A stretch of DNA of 42,520 nucleotides, taken from the NCBI GenBank assembly GCA_014238275.1, contig JABABJ010000142.1, positions 1 to 42,520 of the forward strand. The letters run 5' to 3'. Numbering within the stretch: position 1 is the first letter of the stretch; the number at the start of each line of letters is the position of its first letter. Shown here piece after piece: positions 27,422 through 35,928 of the stretch. The notes below the pieces were generated by a model. It searched no databases. It had not been told where the DNA came from and was given only the letters and a program-made list of their open reading frames with translations. This stretch comes from Leptospirales bacterium (lineage in GTDB: Bacteria > Spirochaetota > Leptospiria > Leptospirales > Leptonemataceae). The position numbers and the translations under genes are program-made.

Positions 27422-28537
27422 TTACGAGTTTTTATTTTCGTGTGTAACAGTGGCTCCTTGACAGCTCGATCCCATACCTGCTGTGCATCCAAAGCAGTGT
27501 TGATCTGTCGCGATGGAGCGTCCTTGTAGGGTTTCTGCGTGAAAATTCCTGATATGATTTGTTGAAGAGCCATCGGAAGAAGCTATCGGGAGCGAGAGCA
27601 TTTGATTGAAGTCACAATCATAGAGTCTTCCTGTATAATCAACCGAAATGGTATTCTTGCACATGAGATATGTGAGAGCTTTTGGGTTGAAGGAGTTGAT
27701 GAGCTTCGTCATATAATCTTGGTAGAGCCCTCGTTGGAGCAAAAATTCCAGAAAACGGCTGATGGGAAGGTTGGCAAGTGTGAAAAGTTCATGAAATTCA
27801 ATACCGAATCTTTGTTTGAGATGATTCTTATACTCCCTTTCAAGCTCATTCTGGTCCCCGGGTAAGGATGGGCCTATTGGATTATGAACTAAGTCTAGTT
27901 TTAGACTGCTATTTGTTCTGCCGTAGCCGATGGAATTGAGTCTTTTCAATGCCTCTATAGATTTTTGAAATACTCCATTTCCCCTCTGAGAGTCCGTATT
28001 TTCCTCTAAATAGCAAGGGAGAGAAGAGATGATCCTAAGATGATTTTTCTTGAAAAAATCTGGAAGATCTGCATATTTTTTATGAGCCAAGAGAATGCTT
28101 AGATTGCTGCGGACAATGATTTCTTTGACTTTTGTTTTTCGAGCCTCTTCTATAAATTCCCTGAAGTGAGGGTGCATTTCTGGAGCTCCTCCTGTGATGT
28201 CAAGGCTTTCAATATCGTTCTCTTCTAAAACTCTTAGGCATTCTTTCATCACCTCTCTAGTCATGACCTCTTTCCTATCAGGGCCAGCATCTACATGGCA
28301 ATGGCTGCAGGTTTGATTGCACAGATAGCCTGTATTTACTTGAAGAATTTCTATTTTTGACGAGCGGAGTGGATAAGAGACCCTTGATTCTAGTACTTTT
28401 TCCCTAAAAGAAGGGAGAGAAGAGGGGAGAAGTGTTGACGGAATGGGAGCAGAAAGGATTGTTTTTTGTCTATCGGTATCTGCTAAGTAATTCTTTCTGT
28501 AGTGGAGGGAAGACTTCGTTTGAGAATCTCTCTGCAT
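27422..28537 (-). CDS. arsS: Arsenosugar biosynthesis radical SAM protein ArsS-like
   Basis: Radical SAM enzyme of the ArsS/DUF3641 family. The 4Fe-4S cysteines are C73, C77 and C80 (YLCNQTCSHCHVDAGPDRKE). Other family marks are SLDITGGAPEMHPHFR, SSLKLDLVHNPIGPSLPGDQ, FGIEFHELFTLANLPISRFLEFL, VDYTGRLYDCDFNQML, and the C-terminal HCFGCTAGMGSSCQG (C348, C351, C359). ArsS is thought to attach the adenosyl-derived ribose to dimethylarsenic during arsenosugar synthesis. Its usual partner, the methyltransferase ArsM, is not in the window. The first 40 or so residues are a poorly conserved leader. Confidence in the family is high; the reaction is inferred from the family. Confidence 0.88.
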   Translation of the reverse strand: MQRDSQTKSSLHYRKNYLADTDRQKTILSAPIPSTLLPSSLPSFREKVLESRVSYPLRSSKIEILQVNTGYLCNQTCSHCHVDAGPDRKEVMTREVMKECLRVLEENDIESLDITGGAPEMHPHFREFIEEARKTKVKEIIVRSNLSILLAHKKYADLPDFFKKNHLRIISSLPCYLEENTDSQRGNGVFQKSIEALKRLNSIGYGRTNSSLKLDLVHNPIGPSLPGDQNELEREYKNHLKQRFGIEFHELFTLANLPISRFLEFLLQRGLYQDYMTKLINSFNPKALTYLMCKNTISVDYTGRLYDCDFNQMLSLPIASSDGSSTNHIRNFHAETLQGRSIATDQHCFGCTAGMGSSCQGATVTHENKNS

Positions 28538-28646
28538 TGTTTTATCAAGGATCTCGCACTATGAATTGTAAACTAAATGACTATACTTGGACTCTCTTGA
28601 TGATTCGATGTAGTGTGCACACATTGATATCCTTCTAAGATATTCT

Positions 28647-29738
28647 TCAAATCGTAAATCGTAAGGAACCAAGATAGGAAATCGTATTATTCCTTCCAAA
28701 TGATGCTTCAAGCCCAAAGCGAACAAACGGTACATCGATTTCAAAGCCAATTTTTGCATAATAGGAGACTTTTCGTATATTCGATTCCGTAGAGAGGTTA
28801 ACGGAAAGATTTGCATCTATTGGACCGTTAGAATCACTCAACTCTCCACTTCGGGTAAAATTTAAATTTGTTTTTGCAGAGGCATGAGGAGCAAGACCTG
28901 TAGCAGCTGTAAGATTGAGAAAGCCAAACACTCCAATTCCTGTAGCGATTTCCATAGGGATGGTTTTGGTAGTATTTGTGAGGCCTAAAATTACGCCTCC
29001 TCCCCAACTAAAATCTCCTATTTGAATGGAATAGCCTTCAGATTCTCCATCAGATCCATCCACATCAATATTAGTTTTAAAATCTGAATATCCTATGAGG
29101 AAAGAAAGTCCAAGCCATTTGAATAAGGGAGTAACTTCTCGTTGATGGACAATTCGATAGCGAGTTCCAACATAGAAAGATTGATAGCTGAATCGAGTCT
29201 GAGGGTATTTGTAGAAGTTGGAGAACTTAAGATTTAAGGCACCATAGCTCCCTATAAATTCAAAACGAGATGGAGCAAAGAAGGATTTCCCTTCGGAAAT
29301 TCCAAACCAATCCACTAGTCCTCCCAAGTTAAATCCAAGGAAGAGTGAACCTCCTACAGCATACCCATCCCGTCGAATATCGGTTAGAAAGGTTTGGGAT
29401 TCGGAAAGAAAGCTTTCTCTGACAATCGACTTCCCAACACTATTTTGAAATTGCAATCCAATCGTAAGATGTTCGATCTGGACATCTCCTATATAGGGAG
29501 TTCCTGTGCTTATTAAAGCACTTGCATCGCTGAATTGTTGAGCAATACCTGTGACATAAGTACTTTGTAATTGTTCTTCAAATTGTTCTCTTGAGGAATC
29601 AAGAAGAAGAGTAGGAACTAAAGAGCATCCTGTACCCTCGCACTCAACCTGAGCAGATAGAGAAGTATTGCTTGTAAAAGTCGATGAAAGGAGGAGGGAA
29701 ATAAAAAGCCCACTATATAAATATTGTTTTTTCTTCAT
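28647..29738 (-). CDS. Putative outer-membrane beta-barrel protein
   Basis: 363 residues from ATG 29738. A typical signal peptide (MKKKQYLYSGLFISLLLSS) ends in a SLSAQ cleavage site, so the mature protein begins at about residue 31. It is rich in alternating hydrophobic/polar stretches with aromatic residues (YSYQ- and GYSDFKTNIDV-type), as in beta-strands, and ends SYLGSLRFTI. Two cysteines near the start (CEGTGC) could form a disulfide. It resembles leptospiral surface proteins of unknown function; no family is certain. The frame is open back to ATG 29804, which would add a second hydrophobic segment. Confidence 0.65.
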   Translation of the reverse strand: MKKKQYLYSGLFISLLLSSTFTSNTSLSAQVECEGTGCSLVPTLLLDSSREQFEEQLQSTYVTGIAQQFSDASALISTGTPYIGDVQIEHLTIGLQFQNSVGKSIVRESFLSESQTFLTDIRRDGYAVGGSLFLGFNLGGLVDWFGISEGKSFFAPSRFEFIGSYGALNLKFSNFYKYPQTRFSYQSFYVGTRYRIVHQREVTPLFKWLGLSFLIGYSDFKTNIDVDGSDGESEGYSIQIGDFSWGGGVILGLTNTTKTIPMEIATGIGVFGFLNLTAATGLAPHASAKTNLNFTRSGELSDSNGPIDANLSVNLSTESNIRKVSYYAKIGFEIDVPFVRFGLEASFGRNNTISYLGSLRFTI

Positions 29739-29914
29739 TAAAAAAAGGGACACCACAAAGCCAGTACACAATATAACAGATAAAAAGACAAGAAAATTTA
29801 TCATTATATCAGAAAAAGTTTCACCAAGAGCCTGATACTATCTTCGTCAGGAAAACATGAGAATAACACCCATATTATCTATAATCATTAAGTAAAATTA
29901 GTTTAAAATCATAT

Positions 29915-31702
29915 TTATTCTGAAGGTTGTACAGTAAATACAAATTTTTTTTCCAGTACTTCAGAGACAAGCATTAAAGTTACTGTGATTGTGACATCTG
30001 TTGCGATTGAGGGGGGAGAATAGAGAATCCTCCAATTGTTTTCATCAACAGATAAAATATCGGGATGAGTAGAACTCCAGAGTGTAGCAATATTTCCAGG
30101 AAGAGAAATCCCTCCATTGGGATCGGTCTGTATTTGAAAGTTTTCCGTAATGCTTTCCTTCATATCTGAGCCGCTAAATTTGGGATGAAGAAGTCCTGCT
30201 CCAATCCGAAGCATCTGTTTTAGCCTACTGAAAATATCAAAAGAAAGATCAGCATTCGCTCCAGCTAGAGAGAGTATAGGATAGTCTGATCTCCCTCCTA
30301 AATACCAAATTGAAGAACCCCAGCCGCTATAAGCTACATTTTCGTTGTTTTCATACTGCTCGTTTCCGTTTGCATCTACAAAACAATCCCCATCAAACCC
30401 CTTCAGAGGATTTCCTCCTTCCGTATTAGTAGCCCCACATCCCTTCATTTGCTTGCTACTTAGACCGATTCCAGAATCATTGGTAATTTGAGTAATTTGC
30501 TCAATATCCCAGAAGTTATTTTCTACTTGATTGAACGAGTTTATTTTCTCTCCTACTATGCCACCGATCTGAGTATTGTTTGGGGTATAAGAAAGAACTC
30601 TTCCGACAGAATAACTCTTTCGAATGACACCAGGTATAGTCGTTTCACCGTTGATTCCTACAAGCCCCCCTATGCTTCCAGTACCTCGGATACTTCCGGA
30701 AAAATAAGAACTTTGTATGTTTCCTACATTGATTCCTGTCAATCCTCCCAAGGCAGTATTAGCTAGAGTCGAGCTTCCTTGAAGTAATATATCAGTAGAT
30801 GTATAACTACTAGCTATTGTTCCTCTGTTTAAGCCAACTAAGCCTCCAATTCGTAGTCCATCTACAAGATTGGGACGAATATCCCCAGAAGCTGAATAGC
30901 AGTTTTTGATTGTTCCAGAATGGTTTCCTACTAGACTTCCAACAACTATACCTCCTACGAAACGAAAGTTAGTTAAAGCTAAATTTGTAAGCTCGCAGCT
31001 TTGGCACTCTGAGATGAGAGCAACGGATGAAGCACTTGGGCGATTTATGTGCAATCCAATGATCGAATGCCCCTGACCGTTAATAGTTCCAGTGAAAGGA
31101 GTAGAAGAGCCTATAGGTGCAAATCCTTTCCCATCATTTTCATTTTTTGTGCTAGATGTTTCTATATGATTAATGAGTATATAGTGAGCTGATAAACTTG
31201 CTGCATCTTTTTCTATGCTTTGAATGTCTTTTAGGTTACAGATCTGGTAGGGGTTTTGATTTGTTCCATCTCCTCCCTCGAAACCATTCTCGACTTTGCA
31301 CTGTACGGGTAGGTTTATGATTTCAATTCTGGATCGTATCCAAGAAAACACATCCCCATCCAATAAAGAAAGCTCATCAATGATTTCTGGTTCATCATAA
31401 ATAGGACGATCTAACTCAAGACGAATGAGGTTTGGTTTACTTGTATTGGTGCTTAAAATTGTGACATCTGAATTTGGAATAACAAAATGAAAGGGACGGA
31501 TTTCTGCATCCAAGGGAATTTCTCCAGTATAGTTGATAGAGAGTATGTTTGCCCCGAGGTCTGTTCCAATGGCAGAGGCATTTGCCACTTGAATTTGCGG
31601 TTTTTGATACAAGGGAAACTGAAGGCAGTAGTTCAAAGTCAAACCAATAAAAATCGAATAGAAAAAATAATACAGTCTCAAATTGAAAAAAAAGTCTTTC
31701 AT
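29915..31702 (-). CDS. GLUG-repeat lipoprotein with C-terminal Ig-like domain
   Basis: 595 residues. The signal peptide runs to C26 in TLNYC, a relaxed lipobox. An N-terminal domain (about 35-145) of unknown type precedes GLUG-type repeats (about 150-395: VVGSLVGNHSGTIKNCYSASG, IGGLVGLNRGTIASSYTST, IGGLVGINGETT, IGGIVGEKI). YSGWGSSIWYLGGRSDYPILSL is like the tail of the larger GLUG lipoprotein. After about 480 a second module has NIATLWSSTHPDILSVDENN and TDVTITVTLML, an atypical bacterial Ig-like fold. Likely surface-exposed; ligand unknown. ATG 31702 is used. Confidence 0.8.
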   Translation of the reverse strand: MKDFFFNLRLYYFFYSIFIGLTLNYCLQFPLYQKPQIQVANASAIGTDLGANILSINYTGEIPLDAEIRPFHFVIPNSDVTILSTNTSKPNLIRLELDRPIYDEPEIIDELSLLDGDVFSWIRSRIEIINLPVQCKVENGFEGGDGTNQNPYQICNLKDIQSIEKDAASLSAHYILINHIETSSTKNENDGKGFAPIGSSTPFTGTINGQGHSIIGLHINRPSASSVALISECQSCELTNLALTNFRFVGGIVVGSLVGNHSGTIKNCYSASGDIRPNLVDGLRIGGLVGLNRGTIASSYTSTDILLQGSSTLANTALGGLTGINVGNIQSSYFSGSIRGTGSIGGLVGINGETTIPGVIRKSYSVGRVLSYTPNNTQIGGIVGEKINSFNQVENNFWDIEQITQITNDSGIGLSSKQMKGCGATNTEGGNPLKGFDGDCFVDANGNEQYENNENVAYSGWGSSIWYLGGRSDYPILSLAGANADLSFDIFSRLKQMLRIGAGLLHPKFSGSDMKESITENFQIQTDPNGGISLPGNIATLWSSTHPDILSVDENNWRILYSPPSIATDVTITVTLMLVSEVLEKKFVFTVQPSE

Positions 31703-32065
31703 TTTGCCCTTTCAATAAGACGAAAAAGCTAATTCTTATCCCCAAAAAGGAGAATAATATTTAGTTAGAAAATTTTTAGAAAATGTCTAATTTTTCGTTG
31801 TAAATGCTTAACAGACGAGAAATGGCTTGTCTTTGGGTTATACTTGGCTACGAAACTAAGTATTTTCTGTGTTATCCTTATCTTTGCTCGCCTTTTATCC
31901 TTCTTTCAAGCAAGATTTGAATAGAATGATTCAACAGATTATGTCGCCTAAGAGCTTAGAAAGCATTGAGTTTTATGAGTATTTATCGAATTTTTTCTGA
32001 GAAAAACTCTGAGTACACTTGCTCTTTTTTTGGCAGGGTACACAGTTGCATTTTGAGGGAATCCT
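31703..32065. other. AT-rich intergenic region upstream of dnaA-like gene; DnaA-box-like sites
   Basis: 363 bases between the divergent GLUG lipoprotein and the dnaA-like gene. It contains the AT-rich near-palindrome at 31765-31796 and two 9-mers resembling a DnaA box (TTATCCTTA at 31872-31880 and TTATCCTTC at 31895-31903), 23 bases apart in the same orientation. Each differs from TTATCCACA at two or three positions. The closing GAGGGA (32055-32060) is the ribosome site of the dnaA-like gene. An origin or autoregulatory site is possible but not shown. Confidence 0.35.
31765..31796. repeat. AT-rich near-palindrome, copy 2
   Basis: Same sequence family as 24486-24516, starting TTAGAAAATTT and ending TCTAATTTTTC, with one extra base and three substitutions. 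It lies 63 bases upstream of the GLUG lipoprotein start at 31702. Confidence 0.7.
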
Positions 32066-33511
32066 ATGCGACATAATATATCAGTGTCAAGAAATGAAGT
32101 TTTTGATAAAATGAGTCAAAAAATAAATATCGTGAGTCACGAAGAGTACTGGAAGGAGTGCAAAGTATATCTTCAAAAGCGAATGCCTGCTTCTCTTTTT
32201 CAATGCTTCATAGAACCCATCCAAATGAATCATCTTCATCTTTCCCACACTTCTGATTTTTTGAGTCTAGTTTCGCCCACGAGTCAGATTGCATCTCGTT
32301 TTTCAGAGCGTTATCTTCCAATGATTCAGAGTTTTCTTCAAACTACCCCTTTGAAAGGACAAGTAAGGATTTCGATCAAAGATAAGACGAATCAAGTTCA
32401 GGCTAGGGTAGAAAATACAACTTCTTCTTGTCTTAAACAAAGGAATATACAGCAAAATCCCTCTATTAAAGGGGATTTTGTTCCTGAAGACCTCTCAATA
32501 TGCCAGTATTTTCGTGAGAAAAATGTTCTTATACCTAAGATGAGTCAGATAGATATTCAAAACCTGTGGAAGAGTAGAGATATGCTTGCTTTTATCAGTG
32601 GAAGCGAGGGAAGTGGAAAGACGAGCATTATGACAGCCTTAGCTCAGTCCAGACAAAGGATTGGGAGCAAGAGTATTCTCATGAGCCTAGAGCGGTTTAT
32701 GACAGAACTTGCCCTTGCCTCTCAAAAGAGAGATAGCATGAGCTGGCGGAAAAAACTTCGTTCTTATGATTTTCTTGCTGTGGACAATTTCCAATATATC
32801 AAGCCGAGGGCTTTTCGTTCTCAGGAGGAATTGGTCTACCTGATAGATGATTTTCTGGCACAGGGAAAGACTTTGATTTTCTGTTCTGATAAATTAACAG
32901 ATGAACTTCCTCTGATAGCACCTCTTCTTTCCCGTCTTCAATCAGCTCATTTAATCCAATTGACTCGCCCTGATATGGAAGAAAGAAAAGCAATCCTGAA
33001 AAGAGAATGTGTCTTACAAAAAATCAATATTTCACAAGAAATTGTTACATATCTAAGTCAAATCATCTCAAAGGATATGAGACGCCTGAAAACGTCTATT
33101 CTAAGGATACGACAATATCAAGCTAACCACCCTCTTAGCATGGAAAGGCTTTCTTCCAAAGATTCATTTTTGCTGATCGATAGTCTCTGTAGAGATATCT
33201 GTGTCTCTCCTAACAAGGCTTCAGCTCAGGATGTTCTTTCCAGTGTTGCAGAATTTTTTAGAATTTCACCTTCTGCTATTCAAGGCCCCTCCCGTGATAA
33301 GAAATGTGCTTTGGCACGTCATCTAACAGCATATTTTTGTGTTACCTATCTTAGGATGAATCTCAAGGAAACTGCTTTTATGGTGGGTCGTCGTGAGCAT
33401 GGAAGTGTCATTCATGCCCGTAAAAAAATTGAAAATCTCATCCAAAACGATCTTTTTTTCAGACAACAGGTGCAAAAACTCTGCCTAGAGCTTGATCTGG
33501 ACGCATATTGA
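32066..33511 (+). CDS. dnaA: Divergent DnaA-like replication initiator ATPase
   Basis: 481 residues with all DnaA domains. N-terminal WKECKVYLQKRMPASLFQCFIEPI is domain I, followed by a linker to about 135. The AAA+ domain has Walker A GSEGSGKT (179-186), Walker B FLAVDN (D240 with N241 in place of the usual second Asp), PLLSRLQSAHLIQL with the arginine finger, and DMRRLKTSILRI as sensor II. Domain IV has SAIQGPSRDKKCALARHLTAYF and GRREHGSVIHARKKI (441-455), where most DnaA have GGRDHTTVLHA. It is not beside dnaN or recF. It is either the main DnaA of an unusual lineage or a second, altered copy. Ribosome site GAGGGA, five bases before ATG 32066. Confidence 0.8.
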   Translation: MRHNISVSRNEVFDKMSQKINIVSHEEYWKECKVYLQKRMPASLFQCFIEPIQMNHLHLSHTSDFLSLVSPTSQIASRFSERYLPMIQSFLQTTPLKGQVRISIKDKTNQVQARVENTTSSCLKQRNIQQNPSIKGDFVPEDLSICQYFREKNVLIPKMSQIDIQNLWKSRDMLAFISGSEGSGKTSIMTALAQSRQRIGSKSILMSLERFMTELALASQKRDSMSWRKKLRSYDFLAVDNFQYIKPRAFRSQEELVYLIDDFLAQGKTLIFCSDKLTDELPLIAPLLSRLQSAHLIQLTRPDMEERKAILKRECVLQKINISQEIVTYLSQIISKDMRRLKTSILRIRQYQANHPLSMERLSSKDSFLLIDSLCRDICVSPNKASAQDVLSSVAEFFRISPSAIQGPSRDKKCALARHLTAYFCVTYLRMNLKETAFMVGRREHGSVIHARKKIENLIQNDLFFRQQVQKLCLELDLDAY

Positions 33512-33619
33512 TCCGTAAGGCAAAAATACGAGAAAAAATGTAAGTACATGATGATTTTACCCAATATGCGTACCGTACAAGTGAGTACAGGATGGACTAC
33601 TCGCGTAGCTGAAGATAGC

Positions 33620-34348
33620 ATGAAGGCGATTGGTATTTTTGTTGTGATACTTCTCTCCCTGTACTCAGGAGGGTCTTTTTTATTTGCAGAGGAAAGAAAG
33701 ATTCCGAATGGAGTCCATCCAAGTGCCAAGTATATCTCAGAATACTCTGTTTGGATTTGGGACAAAGGGAGTCAGAGAAGAGTTTGGTATCAGGATGGAA
33801 CTCTCAAAGCTTTGGGACGTATCAAAAATAGACTTCGTGTTTCTTCATGGATATTCTATTATCCAAATGGTCAAAAAAAGGGGGAGGGTTCCTACCAGAA
33901 AGGCAAAAAACAGGGAGAATGGAAGCTTTTTTCTCAAAAGGGAAAAGTTTCCTCAGAGGGAAATTTTCTTCAAGATAAGCGTGAGGGAGAGTGGAGTCAT
34001 TACTATCTGAATCAAACGCTCAAGGCAAAGGGTCCCTATCACCAAGGACTGAAACATGGAGCATGGCTGAGTTATTACACAAATGGAAAGATATTTTATG
34101 AGGGAGAGTATCGGCGAGGCAAGGCTCAAAATGAATGGAAATACTACTATCAAAATGGTTCTCTTTATCAAAAGGGGAAGTATGACAGAGATATTAGAAT
34201 TGGCATGTGGAAGATTTGTGTATTCCCTCAGGGACCCTGCGGTAAGGAGCATTTTTCCTATTCCAAATCTCCTTCTATTTCTAATCTTGTAAATCCATCA
34301 TCTTCCAAAGCATTTTCTCCTTCTGTTAATCAATGGAACAGGCTATAG
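33620..34348 (+). CDS. Exported MORN-repeat protein
   Basis: 242 residues from ATG 33620, which starts a good signal peptide (MKAIGIFVVILLSLYSGGS, cut near FLFAEE). The rest is seven or so MORN-type repeats of about 22 residues, with G.W..YY.NG....G patterns: SSWIFYYPNGQKKGEGSY, GEWKLFSQKGKVSSEGNF, GEWSHYYLNQTLKAKGPY, GAWLSYYTNGKIFYEGEY, NEWKYYYQNGSLYQKGKY. MORN repeats form beta-hairpin arrays; the role here is unknown. A longer frame from ATG 33548 is less likely. It ends three bases before pyrB. Confidence 0.75.
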   Translation: MKAIGIFVVILLSLYSGGSFLFAEERKIPNGVHPSAKYISEYSVWIWDKGSQRRVWYQDGTLKALGRIKNRLRVSSWIFYYPNGQKKGEGSYQKGKKQGEWKLFSQKGKVSSEGNFLQDKREGEWSHYYLNQTLKAKGPYHQGLKHGAWLSYYTNGKIFYEGEYRRGKAQNEWKYYYQNGSLYQKGKYDRDIRIGMWKICVFPQGPCGKEHFSYSKSPSISNLVNPSSSKAFSPSVNQWNRL

Positions 34349-34351
34349 CTT

Positions 34352-35296
34352 GTGTCTTTAGCTCATTTTCACCATACCAATATTCTTGATATTGATCAGT
34401 TTTCTCGTGAAGATATTCAGTTCATCCTTAAGTACGCTCAAGTTTTATCTCAAAAAGAGCGAGGTCAATTATCCCATCTGCTAGAAGGGCGTATTTTAGC
34501 TTCTCTTTTCTTTGAGTCATCGACAAGGACTAGGCTTAGTTTTGAGACTGCTATGATTCGTCTGGGAGGGAAAGTCATTTCTACTGTAGGATTTCAATTT
34601 TCTTCTATTAGTAAGGGTGAAAGTCTTTCTGATACAATGAAGATGGTAGAAGCTTATGCTGACTTGGCAGTTATACGTCATCCTGTCGAAGGTTCTAGCA
34701 GGATAGCTTCCGCAGCTGTAAACATTCCAGTGATTAATGCAGGTGATGGAACTGGGCAACATCCTACGCAAGCTCTTTTGGATGTTTATACGATTTTTAT
34801 AGAGAAAGGGTGTATCGATGGGCTTCAAATTGCCTTTGTGGGAGATTTGAAGTATGGAAGAACCATTCATAGCCTTGTGAAGCTTTTATGTCACTATAAT
34901 GTGAAAATGATTTTTGTTGCTCCCATAGATATTTCTCTTCCTGAATCTTATAGAAAAGAGCTAAAGGAACAAAATATTCAGTTTGAAGAAACCGAAGATC
35001 TTAAAGCCATTTGGGATTGTGATCTTGCTTACGTTACTCGTATTCAGCAGGAAAGGTTTGCCGATCAAAGCCAATATGAGTTGTTGAAAAATGTTTATAG
35101 TGTTGACCGCTCTTTTCTCTTGGCTTCTCGAAAGGAAACACTGATTATGCACCCACTCCCTCGACTCAATGAGTTAAATACAGATGTAGATGATCTTCCT
35201 CATGCAGCCTATTTTCGTATGGCAGGCTATGGAGTCACAATAAGAATGACACTTTTACTTCTTTGCCTAAATATAGATATAGAATCAGAAATATGA
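34352..35296 (+). CDS. pyrB: Aspartate carbamoyltransferase catalytic subunit
   Basis: Makes carbamoyl aspartate in pyrimidine synthesis. Carbamoyl-phosphate site FFESSTRTR (53-61), a neighbouring-subunit lysine loop [22 protein letters not shown] with HPTQ at 137-140, [23 protein letters not shown], and HPLPRLNE. 314 residues, a normal length. GTG 34352 begins three bases after the MORN gene stop; no Shine-Dalgarno is clear. No pyrI partner is adjacent. Confidence 0.96.
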   Translation: MSLAHFHHTNILDIDQFSREDIQFILKYAQVLSQKERGQLSHLLEGRILASLFFESSTRTRLSFETAMIRLGGKVISTVGFQFSSISKGESLSDTMKMVEAYADLAVIRHPVEGSSRIASAAVNIPVINAGDGTGQHPTQALLDVYTIFIEKGCIDGLQIAFVGDLKYGRTIHSLVKLLCHYNVKMIFVAPIDISLPESYRKELKEQNIQFEETEDLKAIWDCDLAYVTRIQQERFADQSQYELLKNVYSVDRSFLLASRKETLIMHPLPRLNELNTDVDDLPHAAYFRMAGYGVTIRMTLLLLCLNIDIESEI

Positions 35297-35400
35297 ACAA
35301 ATATTTTCATGAGATTTTTTCTTTTTCTTTTACAATGATTTATAAATATTTCTTGCACAATAGAGTAAGATATTCAGAAGAGGATAGATAGGGATAAAAT

Positions 35401-35928
35401 ATGAAACTGATTTTAATGAGGCATGCACAGGCGGAGTCTAGTCAAGATGATTTTCAGCGAGGTTTAACCAAGGAAGGGGAGGAAGATTCAGAGAAAATGG
35501 CTCAGTTTTTATATTCTTGCAAATGGAATATAAACCAAATTCGAGTCAGTCCTCTAGTGCGAAGTTATGAGACAGGAAAAAATCTGGCTAGTTCCCTAGC
35601 AAAACTTAGCTCTACTCATATTTTGGAACCAATCAAAGACGATCGATTAAGACCAGAGGGGTTTTCAAGTAAAGGATACGGACCAATAGAAGAAATTCTT
35701 TCTTCGCCAGATATGACACAGGTGAAACAATCTTGCGTATGGATCTTGCATGCACCTGATATTTCTTATGCGGCTTCTTATTTGACAGGAATGCCCATTG
35801 GTAATTATTTTTTCCCTCTTGCTTCTATGCTAGCCTTAAATTTACAGACCTCCATTCATTCTCAAAAGGCGGCTCAAATCTGGCAAATATACCCTGAATG
35901 TATCAAGAGATTTTTTCTACAAGAATGA
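35401..35928 (+). CDS. sixA: SixA-like phosphohistidine phosphatase
   Basis: Histidine-phosphatase (RHG) superfamily protein of 175 residues. The catalytic histidine is H8 in LMRHAQAE, a conserved arginine is in SPLVRSYET, and the second histidine is H117 in WILHAPDIS. SixA dephosphorylates phosphohistidine on sensor kinases or PTS proteins in E. coli. The substrate here is not known. AGGG is seven bases before ATG 35401. The stop overlaps the argG start by four bases (ATGA). Confidence 0.85.
   Translation: MKLILMRHAQAESSQDDFQRGLTKEGEEDSEKMAQFLYSCKWNINQIRVSPLVRSYETGKNLASSLAKLSSTHILEPIKDDRLRPEGFSSKGYGPIEEILSSPDMTQVKQSCVWILHAPDISYAASYLTGMPIGNYFFPLASMLALNLQTSIHSQKAAQIWQIYPECIKRFFLQE

Noticed and set aside
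27385-27573. A 62-residue minus-strand frame overlapping the 3' end of arsS
   Set aside because: It lies mostly in another frame of the conserved ArsS C-terminus and has no features of its own.
27422-28537. ArsS as a selenoprotein
   Set aside because: All expected cysteine positions have cysteine codons and there is no in-frame TGA.
32031-32056. TGGCAG...TTGCA before the dnaA-like gene as a sigma-54 promoter
   Set aside because: The GG and GC elements are 15 bases apart centre to centre, several bases too far for a -24/-12 promoter.
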